NCBI GenBank assembly: GCA_950295325.1
Contig: OX485805.1
Span: forward strand, 44,664,758-44,728,757
From: Polytrichum commune
Lineage: Eukaryota; Streptophyta; Polytrichopsida; Polytrichales; Polytrichaceae
DNA: 64,000 bases
Reading direction: 5' to 3'
The translations under genes and the position numbers were made by a program. Positions 1 to 12,400 of this stretch are shown piece after piece (position 1 is the stretch's first letter; each line of letters starts with the position of its first letter). The notes under the pieces were generated by a model. The model saw only the letters and a list, made by a program, of their open reading frames with translations, was not told the origin of the DNA and did not search any database.

Positions 1-590
1 AATATAAACTAATCAGTCTCAGCCGCAGCTAACCAGCTACCCAAAATACAGTCCCGGCCACAGCCATCCAGCTGCCTCCAATGCAATCACAACCACAGCT
101 AACCAGCTGCCTCCAATGCAATCACAACCACAGCTAACCAGCTGCCTCCTGATACAGTCCCGGCCACAGCTAACCAGCTGCCTCCAATGCAATCACAACC
201 ACAGCTAACCAGCTGCCTCCAATGCAGTCGCAACCACAGCTAACCAGCTGCCTCCGATGCAGTCGCAGCCGCAGTTAACCAGTTGCCTCTTGATACAGTC
301 CCGGCCACAGCTAACCAGCTGCCTCCAATGCAATCACAACCACAGCTAACCAGCTGCCTCCAATGCAGTTGCAACCACAGCTAACCAGCTGCCTCCAATG
401 CAGTCGCAGCCGCAGTTAACCAGTTGCCTCTTGATACAGTCCCGGCCATAGCTAACCAGCTGCCTCCAATGCAATCACAACCACAGCTAACCAGCTGCCT
501 CCAATGCAGTCGCAACCACAGCTAACCAGCTGCCTCCGATGCAGTCGCAGCCGCAGTTAACCAGTTGCCTCTTGATACAGTCTCCCCTAG
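1..590. repeat. Tandem repeat of about 35 bp inside an LTR
   Basis: Roughly sixteen imperfect copies of a 35-bp unit containing CAGCTAACCAGCTGCCTCC, alternating between variants with AATGCAATCACAACCA and TTGATACAGTCCCGGCCA. The array starts before the window edge. A similar but unrelated short repeat (CCCAGCTCCTTCAT) occupies the same relative position in the LTRs of the retrotransposon at 27313-38089, so I read this array as internal to an LTR. Confidence 0.85.
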
Positions 591-1264
591 CCGCTAATCG
601 AGCATTTCCCTAAGTCTTTGTTTTCGATCCTTTACTAATGAATTAATCTAACCCACTAATTCCACTAAATAACTACCTAATCCCCACATGTTGTCTCAAG
701 CTCTAAGAGCTCACTCCACTTGAGAGGAATTGAGAGAGAGAACTTAACTAATTAAATTCACTAAAAACTAATGTCCTACACGCGTAGCTCAAGCTTTTAA
801 GAGCTTGCTCCCTTGAGAGCGCTTGATGAAGAGAGAGAGAAATGAGAGAAAAAACACCTTAAGTAGCAAAGAGGGGGAGAGGGAGAGAGGGGGAAAGAGG
901 TGAGGATAGGGTGAGAGGATTGGCACCTCCAATCACAATCCTTTAACCCTCTCCTCCAAAGTAGGGACTAATCCCCATCCACCAAGCTTCCTTCTTCCCA
1001 AACTACCAAGGTGGATCCAAAAGTGGGCATTTAACTCGCGGAGCTCACCTTGCTTCACCTTACCCCCCACTCACCTAATCAAGGCATCCTCTTATTGAAG
1101 TTAAACCTTGAAATTACTACACAACACATTCTAATGCCTAAACTTAAATCCATACCACACTTCACTCTTTTTATGTTTTGTGAATAATCATAGCACATCA
1201 AAGTCACACTAAAATTGGTTTCGAAGACTTAATCACCACATGTGGGCACCATTTTGGGCTCACA
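1..1264. mobile_element. 3' part of an LTR related to the 27313-38089 element
   Basis: The last bases, GTGGGCACCATTTTGGGCTCACA, split as GTGGGCACC and ATTTTGGGCTCACA, nearly match the LTR end at 29070-29096 (GTGGGCACC then CTTTTGGGCTCACA). The LTR body has the same plan: a short tandem repeat, a stretch rich in GAGAGA, then a segment ending CTCACA. The left end lies outside the window, so solo LTR and full element cannot be told apart. It interrupts the DUF7869-like gene on its right: the open frame on the minus strand runs from gene sequence straight into LTR sequence at 1264 and stops at 1229. Confidence 0.75.
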
Positions 1265-3829
1265 CCCATGCCTTAAAGTAAGGGGTGTATCTTGATGAAG
1301 GTTTGCCAAAGCGCCACGAACACGTGTCCAATATTGTATCCAACTTCCGTAACGAAGCCAACACGATCCACCAATATCCGCTACCCTCAAACTCTCCCAA
1401 TATTGTATGAAGCCTAATATGCCTTTACAAATGTCCTCCAAATTCTTCATTAGTATTGGTTTGCAAGGCTTAGGCTCTCCGTCAGGCAACATCGTCCTTC
1501 CTTCCCCATCAACACGCCATACAAGGAGACCCTCCGGCGGGCTCCAGTCTTGTGATGTGCACAACAACTTGTATTGCATGGCGGGGACACCATCGTCACG
1601 CACGTAGAACCGAAATTGTTGTGCCTTCGTATGCCCGATCAATCGGTGAGCTCCGCTTCGAATATACGGTTCTATAAATGCCTTGAAGTCTGGAACCTCC
1701 TCAATCATATGTGGGATGACGGGAATGTTCTCCAAATCCATGTACGACTTCATCAACAATGGGATTGTTGGAAAATCCTCCTCGCGCAACTTCATGCTCC
1801 ACCGCCCAAAGGACGCATCAATATCATCGTGCATGTGGCCTACCAATAGAAAGGACACAAAAACCTCCTTGAAAATGCCTTTCGCAACCAACAACGACCA
1901 ATATGCAAAAACATATCTACTTTTATTGTCCTTCGCACAATTGTCCAATTGGACACGCAGAGTTGGGGGCAAATTCTTGGCAATCACATCTTCACTTGGT
2001 GGCTCCGGCAATGAGTGCACGCATACATCTCTTCCATCCAAGACCGCTTCATATAGAGGTGTTGATCCCGAGTTTTCAAATAGCAATCTTGATGAATAGG
2101 ACGGCGGTTTCTCCAAATCACGTAAAAGCTTTGCAAATGACCCTATCGTGTGGTTTGAATCCCCCGGATACAAATCAAGAGCATAATGAGCATACTTGAC
2201 ATCTCCATGCCCATGTGCAATCATTCCTGCAAAGGCAACCCAATGGTTTAATATTCAACTATAACACCAAAAAATTCACATGGTGTACATGTATGGCCCC
2301 AAGTACAAACCTAAACGCACAAATTTGTGTTTAGGTAATGCAATGCAATTGTTATCAAAATCACCTGTAACCGAAACAAGAAGCTTAAAAAGGCCGTCCG
2401 TGGCTTTTATTCGATTTGCAAAACATGGTGAGGCTGTTTTGGCATGGTCCATTTTGTCATGGATGATTGTAAGGACTTCCAAAGGCCTGGAGATGGACAA
2501 AGCTCTATTTGTGTAGTAATCATTACGGTGTGCCTCTTGCATGTTCACATGCTTGAAATAGTTCATTTGATGTGCGGCATAGGACTCTGTCCCCATCGTG
2601 TGTGCATCTCGAAGGCGTTTCAACTTCTCGCATTTGGAACAACGGGCAAATTTGTCGCCTCGTCTTTTTGTGATGTATTCGCTAAAGTGAGATTTTTTGA
2701 TAGCACTCAGTTTCGACAACGAAATAGGGTCCAACCCGGCCTTCTCGCCAACTGCGTTTACGTCCAACAATATGTCTTTCCATTTCGTGCCTGTAGGAAG
2801 AACCTTCTCCACAACCTTTTCACCGGTTGCGAGTGTCCGTGTTTTGTGCGGCATTGCATCGGCAAGGGGGACAATGATGGTTGCCAGAGTGGCTGTTGCT
2901 TGTCTCGTTGCTTCTCTTGGTTTCTTTAAGCCCGTGTTCCCATGGTGACGGGCACGGCAGCCTTCATTGGCATACGCGGCTTGTCTATAAAATTCCGCTT
3001 TCGACACACCGTGAATGATGTACCATGCCGTACAACACACGTCTATGCTCTCAAGGGTGATGACCTTGCGACCCGCTCCGTTCACATGTATCGCCCTATG
3101 GACATCAAGCTTTTTGGTAGATCTTAGACGGAAATCTCCAAGCCACATTTCCTCGCGGATGGCCTTCAATTTATCCCTTGGGAACAATTGGCAACAACGA
3201 TGTACACAACAATCCTTTGTGGCAACTTCTCTAATGGACTCCTCACAAAGCAACCTTTGACGTTTACACTCATTTGCAGACGGAGTAGGACGTGCCAATG
3301 TATCGTACTTCCGTAGGCCTTTGCGTGGCCGAATGTTTGCTTGGAGCTCCTGTTGGATTTGGACGTGTCGTCGCTCGTGCTCATGCAAATTAACCCCATC
3401 AATTGTCACATTCCTCAACGGCCACCTTCGCAACGAGAACCTATGAGTTGGATTGACTTCCGAATGTACAAGTGATTCTAATATAACAACTCCAACGTCC
3501 TCGGTGCCAAGGGAGTGTTCATCAATGCAATCTTGTGGATGTGTGTTACGACAAATACCCTCCACCACAGCAACTCCACTGTCATTAACAAGTACCACAT
3601 CCAAATTCACCCATGAAGCTCGTGAAAGCCCCGCACATTCCACAATGGGGCAAAAAGGGTCAGATGGCGAAGGACTCCCCAAATGACCTTCATCTGCACT
3701 GTCATCAAAACTATCCTCCCCGACAATGTCTAGCTCATCCCCAGACAGAGATTGGGTGCTGCCCATGTCTTCAGAGAAGGAATCCCCTCTTCCACCAACT
3801 CCCTCCATTGCGCCTACACAAATGCACAT
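1265..3829 (-). pseudogene. DUF7869-like putative transposase of element A, 3' end cut off by an LTR
   Basis: Two exons: 3829-2365 and 2226-1265, joined by a 138-bp GT-AG intron in phase 1. An alternative start ATG is at 3808. Exon 1 (about 488 residues) has a Cys-rich DCCVHRCCQLFP patch near residue 205 and a possible zinc site, CSKCEK followed by spaced His residues (AAHQ, KHV, EAHR), near residue 396. Exon 2 has IAHGHGDVKYAHY, then LDNCAKDNKSRYVF near residue 578 and VGHMHDDIDASFGRW near residue 616. From memory these match the DUF7869 family of transposon-associated proteins; a D..D..H(M/T)HDDID pattern fits an RNase H-like nuclease core, but that is inference. The B copy carries about 170 further C-terminal residues that are missing here. 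The body is otherwise open, so the break is the LTR insertion. The gene diverges from the ParB gene across the A palindromes. Confidence 0.75.
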
Positions 3830-4008
3830 GAAACCTCAACAAACATGGACACAACGTAAGGGTCCAAAAAAATCAAATATTGGAAAATGCAAAACATCAC
3901 GATAAATGGGGACACTGAGGATCAAGACATTTGCAACACAAATGCAATGTGAGCTCCCAATACTATGCGCCAGTCCACAAAATGTTCCACAAAATATTTT
4001 GGGTGGGA

Positions 4009-5159
4009 GTTTGGGTCGGCCGACCTAAACCCTGTGGCACCAGGGATTGAGGGCCATCCACACCTTGCCCGTGGGATAGGGTCGGGTTCCGGTCGACCGA
4101 CTCAAACCTTGTACAATGATGGGTTGAGGGCCATTTAGAATTCCATCACGCTGTGGGGAAAATTTTGGGTCGACCGACCCAATCCTTGTCATGGTCAACT
4201 ACAACGTCCGAAACTGGGGAAGGGGTTGGGTCGACCGACCCAATCTTTGACGGGGTTAATCCACCCACACTGGATAGGGGTTTGGGTCGGTCGACCCAAA
4301 CTTTCACAGGCTAAATCCATCCACACTGGAAAGGGGTTTGGGTCGACCGACCCAAACTTTCACAGGGTAAACCCACCACACTCGGAAGGGGTTTGGGTCG
4401 GTCGACCCAAACTTTCACAGGGTAAGTCCACCCACACTGGGAAAGGGTTTGGGTCGGTCGACCCAAACTTTCACAGGGTAAGTCCACCCACACTGGGAAA
4501 GGGTTTGGGTCGGTCGACCCAAACTTTCACAGTGTAAATCCACCCACATTGGGATGAGGTTTGGGTCGCTCGACCCAAACATTACATATGATGGGATAAG
4601 GTTCTTACTCTGTCCGTCCAAACCTTCTGAGTACCTTGGGTAAGGGCCATTAACAATTCGTTCACGATGTGCGAAAAAGTTTGGGTCGACCGACCCAAAC
4701 CTTCTGAAAGGTTTTACGATAAACGCCCATAGTGGGGTAGGGGTTTGGGTCGACCGACCCAAATCTCAGAAGGGTCAGACTAGACCCCCCCCCCAACACT
4801 AGTGAAGGGGTTTGGGTCGACCGACCCAAACCTCACAAGGGTCAGACTAGACCCCCCCCCAAACACTAGTGAAGGGGTTTGGGTCGACCGACCCAAACCT
4901 CACAAGGGTCAGACTAGACCCCCCCCCAACACCAGTGAAGGGGTTTGGGTCGATCGACCCAAACCTCACAAGGGTCAGGCTAGACCCCCCCCCCAACACT
5001 AGTGAAGGGGTTTGGGTCGACCGACCCAAACCTCACAAGGGTGAGACTAGAACCCGCCCACACTAGTGGAGGGGTTTGGGTCGATCGACCCAAACCTCAG
5101 AATGGTCAGACTAGAACCCGCCCACACTAGTGGAGGGGTTTGGGTCGACCGACCCAAAC
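4009..5159. repeat. A-family palindrome array (about 18 sites)
   Basis: Each site is 22 bp: arm GTTTGGGTCG, two variable bases (AC, GT, AT, GC or CT), then the reverse complement of the arm. The sites lie in tandem units of about 58 bp (4260-4560, with TTTCACAGGGTAA linkers) and about 67 bp (4740-5160, with linkers containing a C8-C10 run and ACACTAGTGAAGGGG). The array starts about 180 bp upstream of the start of the DUF7869 gene. Linkers drift more than the sites do. Confidence 0.95.
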
Positions 5160-7296
5160 CTCACAAGGGTCAGACTGAAACCCGCCAACACTAGTGTCGA
5201 CCGACGTATAATACAGCGTATAATGCGGCGTATAATGCAGCGGATATTGAGAGGTGTGTGGAATTTCATCTCATTGCAAAGTTCACTGCGGACTTGCATG
5301 CTGTGAATAGGTCCTCATGAACAACAGCGTGAACGAACCTCGAAGTACAGCTCCGACTAAGAGTTCTCTCTACGAATTCAGGAGTGGGAGAAGAGCAAAA
5401 AAGAACCAACTTTTGGGGGGTGCGCCCCTTTATACTATCCACCTCCACTTGCCCGACTTCCTCATTGGATGCCTTTCCCGCCTTGTTATTTCAAACCTCC
5501 TGACAGAATTCCCCGTTTTCTGTTTATTGTAGAAAATGCGCATCTTTCAATGCCCCTCTCATACCCCAGCCGTCATATGTCTTAGTCTATGATATTTAAT
5601 CTTTTTTTGGTTTTGTGTGTATATGACATACGACATTGGGAGGAAGGGTGGCGGCCACATTAATTTTTTCAAGTGTCACAACGGTATATTTTAACCAATA
5701 TGTATACCCAACCACAACTCCATTCAATGCTTTCAAGTGCAAACCTATTTAGGTGGGGTTGGGGCCATTTGGAGGTTGCAATTATGAGAGAGTTTCCAAG
5801 GCTTGAGGCCATTGTCATGATGAATAAAATTATTTATTTGTCTCCCCTAAACCCTAAACCCTAGAACATTGCGGCTCTGTTATCTCGCATGGAAGTGTGG
5901 CAATGATAAACGTATGTGGACGTTGTTAAGGGGATACTAACTAGCAATGTCGCTTTTTGGTTCAATCTTTTAATGTTATTTCAATCCATCCTCAAGTTCA
6001 CTTCAAGTTTACTAATGTGTGTGACCAAAACATCCAAAGTTGGACCCTAAACCCTTATAACATCCACAACATGAAATACGTATTGACAAAATACAAAACC
6101 AATTAGTATATCATGTTTAAACGTCCCAAATAACATATTAACATGATCAAGATTGTATTTACTATAACCTTCCTATTAGACTCTTCTTCATATTATGCAA
6201 ACAATATCTGTTATATCTTTCTCCATTATCCAATACATGTGGAGGGAACAATGAATAAGAACATGATTGCGTGAATGGCTTCATTTGATGTTGTGCTTCT
6301 CTTATTTACTTTTGCATCACATTCCATATATTAAATACATCATGAACCATGGTTTATTGGCGACTATGTGATTCCCTAAAGTGAGCAAAACATCCAAAGT
6401 TGAACCCCTTACCCCTAATAACATCCACAACATTTCATGTTATTTGAAGAAACACAAGACCATTCACTATATCACGTTTAAACGTCCGTAATAACAAATA
6501 AACATAATCAAGATCGTCTTTTCTATTACCTTCCAGTAAAAACCTATTCTCACCAGTAAGTCAATGTTATATGTTAATATTGGATAGATTAATATGTTAT
6601 AAACCTAACTCCTAAACCCTAAACCCTAAACCCTAAATACAAAATTCGTAGTTGTTCACTGCTACCTCCACATACAAACAACATGAACTTTATCTTGCGC
6701 CATTATGTAATATACGTGGAGGGAACATTCAATAACAACATGATTGCGTCAAAGGGCTTCATTTGATGTTGTGGTTCTCCGATTTACTTTTATATCACAT
6801 TCGAAGTACATATATCACGATCCATGGTTTATTGGCGACTATGTGATTCATTCAAGTGAGTATGTAAGGGATTTACTAAAAACTTGAGCATGTTAGCATT
6901 TCGACATAAGGATCATGCAATTCCAAACCCTGAGAAAATGCTCTTGGGGAAGGTATACATTTAGCAAACACATTCAAATATCCTAAATTTCCGAATTTCA
7001 TGTTGGGGGACGGGGGTTATATTTTTTATTCATTGCATATTGTGTGAGTTCTTGGCATCATTGGTAAAGTCTAAATGTCAACGATTACATCGTTAAATGT
7101 CACGCAATTGTATTATTTTTCTAACTTGCTCAAACAAAAGAGAAACCAATGATTTCAACTTGTTTGGGAAATTTAGGTTATGGTGTCATGTGAGTAGGGG
7201 TTAAGTCTTAGTTTTAGCATAACGTTGCGTTGTAAAAATGCATTAGTTGTATAAATGGTTTCATTTTGTAGAATACCGCATTTGATGTGCACCTTA
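5160..7296. other. AT-rich spacer of element A, no gene seen
   Basis: After the last palindrome comes a short run with three related words (GTATAATGCGG type, 5206-5245). I see no protein-like frame. Plant telomere-type CCCTAAA repeats occur at 5844-5863 and 6610-6637. Two diverged direct repeats overlap here and are listed separately. Confidence 0.7.
6010..6862. repeat. Diverged direct repeats in the A spacer
   Basis: 6010-6200 (AAAACATCCAAAGTTGGACC, then CATCCACAACAT and GTTTAAACGTCC) is repeated at about 6385-6560. 6232-6385 (GTGGAGGGAACA, then ATGATTGCGT and TTTATTGGCGACTATGTGATTC) is repeated at 6712-6862. The copies agree well enough to align by eye but carry many substitutions. CCCTAAA telomeric repeats lie between the second pair. 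Confidence 0.7.
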
Positions 7297-7827
7297 TGGG
7301 GCATTCCCACTTGACATTAGTTAGAAGTAGTATTAGTCTAAATGCGGTTTTAGTTATCTAGGTTTCACACATATGGCTCTTTTTAGTGCCGTGCCTAGGT
7401 GGCAAATGATGTGGCATGGCTTAAAAGTGGAGGTTTTAAGCCTCAACCACCGACGCTCCCATCGGTACCTAAACATTAGGCAAGAATATAGGAATTTTAA
7501 AAGTGTCGCCTCCCACCCTTGTGATTGGTTGCTTTTTAGTCTTAGCTATGAGGGCACGAGGAGCTTCATTAACAAAAACCGATGGTAAGATAGGTGAGTA
7601 GTAAGGCATTTGGGGATGGGACAAAAACTACCCAACATTCATTGCTTGGTAGATAAAACCATGAACATGTGTGAAAGCTACTTAACTAAAACCTACTTGA
7701 AAATCTCCGGAGCAAGTTCTTGTAGGTGCATTGGGATAGTTGGATGCCTCCGCTATAACCGAGGGAGCTTTACCCGGTCTTTATAAAATAATGAGGGTCT
7801 TAACTAAAGTCAAGTGGGAATGCCCCA
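7297..7827. mobile_element. Tourist-like (PIF/Harbinger-type) MITE
   Basis: The termini are inverted repeats of about 29 bp with two mismatches, starting TGGGGCATTCCCACTTGAC on the left and ending with its complement on the right. The 531-bp element is flanked by TTA on both sides (7294-7296 and 7828-7830), the 3-bp target duplication typical of PIF/Harbinger elements. It has no coding potential; the 71-codon frame inside has no recognisable features. Confidence 0.75.
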
Positions 7828-7830
7828 TTA

Positions 7831-8822
7831 GGGTACTCCAAAGTGTCTTGAAAATACTAATGCCCGCTAAGGGTTTACAGTTTGGCTTTAGGATTTAGGG
7901 TTCCCCGTAATCCTAATTCCGTTGGTGCCCTAATCCCGTTGGCACCCTATTCGTGCGGTTGGGGGCCAATTCCCGAGGCATACAAAACCCCAGCCGTCAC
8001 AACTTTTCGCTCTTTCTCTCTCTCTCCGCGCCAAGCATTCGCTCCGCGCTTCTTGTGGAAGCGCCGCTTTCGCGAAGCGCCGTGGCGATTCAAGGTGGCG
8101 ATTTTCTTCTCTTCCCTCCCTTCTTGTTGCTTTGGCGCCTACTGATTCTTCTCCTTCCCTCCCTTCTCTTGCTGTAGAAGTTAGGAAGTGTTTGCAATAG
8201 AACAGAAACCTAAGGAGAGAGTTTTAGAGTGCGTGAGAGTTAGTAGAGTGATTGTTGTAGAGTGAAGTAAGTAGAAGATTGTTGAAGGGTTTTCCAACAT
8301 TCTAAGCTTGCGGGTTTTGGAGGCTGTATTGTAGTTGGAGAGTTTGTGAGATTTAGGAGTTCTATAAGATAATCAGGAGGTGTTTGAGAGATACAAAAGT
8401 CATTTGAGAGAGTCAGTCATTGTTTTGAGAGATTCACTTGTTCTTAGGGATTCAGAGGTTGTTTGAAACACTCAATTGTTGTTTGAGAGATACAAAAGTC
8501 ATTTGAGAGAGTCAGTCATTATTTTGAGAGATTCACTTGTTCTTAGGGATTCAGAGGTTGTTTGAAACACTCAATTGTTGTTTGAGAGATATCTAAGTCA
8601 TTTGAGAGAGTCAGTTATTGTTTTGAGAGATTCACTTGTTCTTAGAGATTCAGAGGTTGTTTGAAGTATTGAATTGTTGTTTGAGAGATTCAAAAGAGAT
8701 CTAGGAGTTGTATGAGAGATTGTGGATTTGTGTGAGAGGTTACATTCAACTGTTTCTGTGTTATTGGAAGAAGAACACCTGTTCTAAAGCAACTGTTTAC
8801 AACAACTGCTACATACAACAAA
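7831..8822 (+). promoter_or_regulatory. Probable promoter and untranslated leader of the A ParB gene
   Basis: A GC-richer stretch with a pyrimidine run CTCTTTCTCTCTCTCTCC (about 8010) is followed by purine-rich leader-like sequence. It ends in a good donor at 8822/8823 (ACAAAG then GTATTTT). An acceptor TTTCTTACAG lies directly before the ATG at 9496. The B gene has the same plan: a GAGAG-rich leader, a donor, palindromes, then an acceptor directly before ATG. Transcription start is not determined. Confidence 0.5.
8380..8690 (+). repeat. 99-bp tandem repeat, about 3 copies, in the leader of the A ParB gene
   Basis: The unit begins GTTTGAGAGATACAAAAGTC and contains TCACTTGTTCTTAGGGATTC. Copies start at about 8382, 8481 and 8580, with few differences. 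It lies in the inferred noncoding first exon. Confidence 0.85.
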
Positions 8823-8942
8823 GGTATTTTCTTTTATTATATGCAATAAGTGTTTGTCAATTGAAGGTATTGTAGCATACACAACGCATAAGCATTGTAT
8901 ATGCTACGTGCCAACTTTTAAAAATTACATTAAAATAGGAAA

Positions 8943-9469
8943 GTTTGGGGAGACGACCCAAACACGGCCACAGGTTTGGGTCGGTCGACCCAAACACAGC
9001 CTCTTGTTTGGGTCGACCGACCCAAACACAGTCTCTTGTTTGGGTCGACCGACCCAAACACAAAACAAAGCATCATGTTTGGGTCGACCGACCCAAACAC
9101 AAAACAAAACATCATGTTTGGGCCGAACGACCCAAACATAGCCTCTTGTTTGGGTCGGCCGACCCAAACACAAAACAAAGCATCATGTTTGGGCCGAACG
9201 ACCCAAACAACGTCTTCTAATTATAAACTCATAAAGAAATCCATGATTTTTGCATCAATATAAAATTCACATCCACTAAAAAATAATAATCAAGGAATGT
9301 ATCAAGGAAAAGTATCAAGTAATCCTGCATGTCACAAACAATATAAAATGCAAATCCACCCAATAATCAAAACATTCTTATTATCAATACAAATGATGCT
9401 GAAATATATAAATATACAATCCACCTAAACCTATTCATGTCGTAGATGTTTGGGTCGAACGACCGAAAC
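8943..9469. repeat. A-family palindromes in the leader intron (9 sites)
   Basis: Sites start at 8943, 8973, 9006, 9039, about 9078, 9116, 9148, 9187 and 9448, inside the inferred intron 8823-9495. Several have a decayed left arm (GTTTGGGCCG with AA centre), and the first lacks one base. Linkers of 11-18 bp are themselves repeated (ACAAAACAAAGCATCAT). Confidence 0.93.
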
Positions 9470-9495
9470 TAACATTGCACATTATTTTCTTACAG

Positions 9496-12400
9496 ATGGC
9501 TCCAAAGAAAAGACCCGGCGAAAGGTGGTTCATGCCTGCGCCGGACATGTTGTGGCAGGAGCACGAAACCCCGCAGGATGACTCCTATTCCCCTAAGGAC
9601 GGGCTTGTCCTCGCGTGGTCTATACAAGTGGTTAAGGGTTCGCAATACAAAATGATTTTTGTTGTGAAGGTTGGGACCGTGGAGAAGCACACATGGGCTA
9701 CTCTTACGGGGTGGGAGGTGGCATCGGTTCAGTCTCTTGGAGACTACGTGGATGTCATCCTCGAGAACAACGCTGTCCAGAACGCGCATATGTTTATGCA
9801 CCAGTTCTCCGAACCCTTTGACGCTATCTATGCAAAAGAAACATGTGTAGAACCAGACGTCATCAAACCGGAGTCCATATTCATCGATAACAGTACATCG
9901 AACACAAAGGTGTCGAGCAGATTCACGAAACTAAAGCATGCAATCAGCGTGCTCAACAAAGCCCTGCAGAGCAAAACCAAGTCTCAGCAACCCGTGAGGC
10001 GGAAAGCAACCACAGAGGAAGGAGCAGGGTCGTCAAGACCTCAATCGGTGAGGATGCCGCTACCAGTACCGGCTGACTCGCGTAGGACCACTCCCTCCCA
10101 AACACCTACGAATAGTGAGACCCCTACACCTTCTGGGAGCCGTCAAACAACTCCATCCAAGAGGGCGAGAGAGTCATCTGTGATGACTGACGAGCCAGTC
10201 TCACCGGAGTTGCGCATGCCGAAGCCCGGCGAAGAGGTGGATGCAGGGGAGCTGCAGAAAATCGTGAACAATTTCACGACGAAATGCTCCCACTGTTTTT
10301 TCATGGGCAGGGATTTTAAGTTCGACGTGAACATCAGCCAGTGCCATCTAGCGCCACCGGAGAAGTGTGTCCGGGCAAAGGAGGACGCCTACGTTGACTG
10401 GATAATCGCGCAGATCGTTTGCGAGCAGTTTAAAGACGACAGGCAAACGATAGTAGTGATGCCACAGGGTCTCAAGAAAATGCCTACACCAGAAATGTGG
10501 CCCACAATTCAGAAGGGCGATTTTTGGCTCATAGACGGCCAACACAGCGTGGAGGCATCCAAGAAAATCCAACTCATGAATGAGTGGGATGATCCGAACA
10601 ATCAGAAGGAAAAGCTGAAGGTTTGGAAGGCACTGGTGGTGTGGTCTGACGACGAGACCAAGCTCAGCGACATCTCCCGGTACTTCAATATGGGAAATAA
10701 GAAGAGGGCCTACCAAGCTTCCTGGATAAGGAATATCATGGCCTCGCGGGAGGTGTGGGAGTTCTATGGTAGGCCTCCCAAGGAGAGGGAGAATGCGAAG
10801 GACAAGAATCCCAAATGGGAGGTGAGTATTGTTTAGGTCGACCGACCCAAACTCCTGATGCAGCCTTGTTTATTTAGTTTGGGTCGACCGACCCAAACTC
10901 CTGATGCAGCTAGTTTATTTAGTTTGGGTCGATCGACCCAAACTGTTGTTGCAGATGTTGGTCATGATATGGGTTGGAAATCACATGCACTTAACTAACA
11001 CGCATTCAAATGTTTTGTTTTGTGGACGTGCAGGATTTCAAATACCAAATGATCAACAAATTTTCCTCCATTGATAATTCGAGCCACAAGCAGAAGAAAT
11101 ACAGCGACCTCAAGGGGGAGATTTACTTGATTACAACATCTGACTCAGTTTGGAGGAAGTGGAAAACCGTGTTTGAAAAGCACGAGACGGGGGATTTGAT
11201 CGACCCCGACACTGGCATTTTCTTCAGCCAAACCTCGCGCTTCAAGCAGATGAAGCCTCTCGTGAGAGAGTTCTTTAGAACTCTTCAAGGGCTGTCAGAG
11301 ACGGAGGTGGAGAAGGCGGCATCTCACATCCTGCACGTGGCACCCACGGCGAAGAGGTGTTGGGTGCACCCGAAGATTGTCTTCCAAAAGCCCAAATCCT
11401 TCGTTCCTTCATGCTACACCATGAAGGAATGGACGGATAACAGGAAAAAGAAGACGACTATCGTGCAGGAGCTGCATAAACTAGTGCCAGAGAGGAATAT
11501 TGTCGTGGACGGCGAGGTCCATGAGGCTAACTGGAGAGCATTCAAAGCTGAATATAAGTTCACCAGTGCCTCCATGGTGGCTCTAATAAGGGAAGCGGGG
11601 GACGACTTCTTGCGGGCCAAGATGGTGAAGGGTGGGAAGAACCGGGCGCTTCCGGATCACACAGCGCGTGCGTTCTCGAACTTCATCAAGGAGAAGAAGA
11701 TTGTCCAGTTTGAAGGGGAAGCGTACTTCAACCTTGTCACCGCCGACCCGTTGAAAATTCAGGGCTGGCCAGGTCAAGACGCCAGAATGGCGATAAGGAC
11801 GAAAGCAAGGGACCGCTTTCCTTTTGGGATGATTGATTTCAGGAATATTCCTGGAAGCTCATTTGAGGGCACGATGAGCACCCTCTTCTATGACCCCTTC
11901 CTATCTAAGTTCGTCGATTATGCAAGCCCTAAGTTCAGGGAGGTAGATATCTGGCTTTGGATAGTCGAGGATAGGAGGGCGGAGCAGGTGTACGAGCTTG
12001 TCCGGAAACTGCAGCCGGAGTATGCAGTCTCCAAGTCTCACTACATCGCCGCACCGGCGGAGGGAGCTTACACGACGTTGAGGGACAAGAAGACCAAGTT
12101 CGTCAACGTCTTGTGTTTGTACTTCGTGTACAAAGCGGAGTTGCTGAAGGTGCCGAACCACCCTATATCCCGGATGGACAAACTCTTCCAAGTTCCAGAA
12201 GGGTTGGGTGTCAACAAGTGCCTCTACGACGAGGCTAAATACGCGAACTATCCTTTAGATGAGCTGCGGATGGAATTTTACGTGAGAATGATGAGGACGC
12301 TGACGAGGAGAGGGGATTGCATCTTCAACGTCTTCGGAGGCTCTAAACCTATCTATGCTGCCATGGTAAGCGACTTTCTATAACTCGTGCGCAGTTTGGG

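Noticed and set aside
4226-5066. Overlapping frames encoding FGSTDPN / GRPTQT repeats on both strands
   Set aside because: They are translations of the palindromic tandem array. Symmetric DNA gives similar open frames on both strands; no splice or start context.
4009-5159. CRISPR-like array (regular palindromic repeats with spacers)
   Set aside because: Linkers are repeated and not unique, the genome is eukaryotic, and there are no cas genes.
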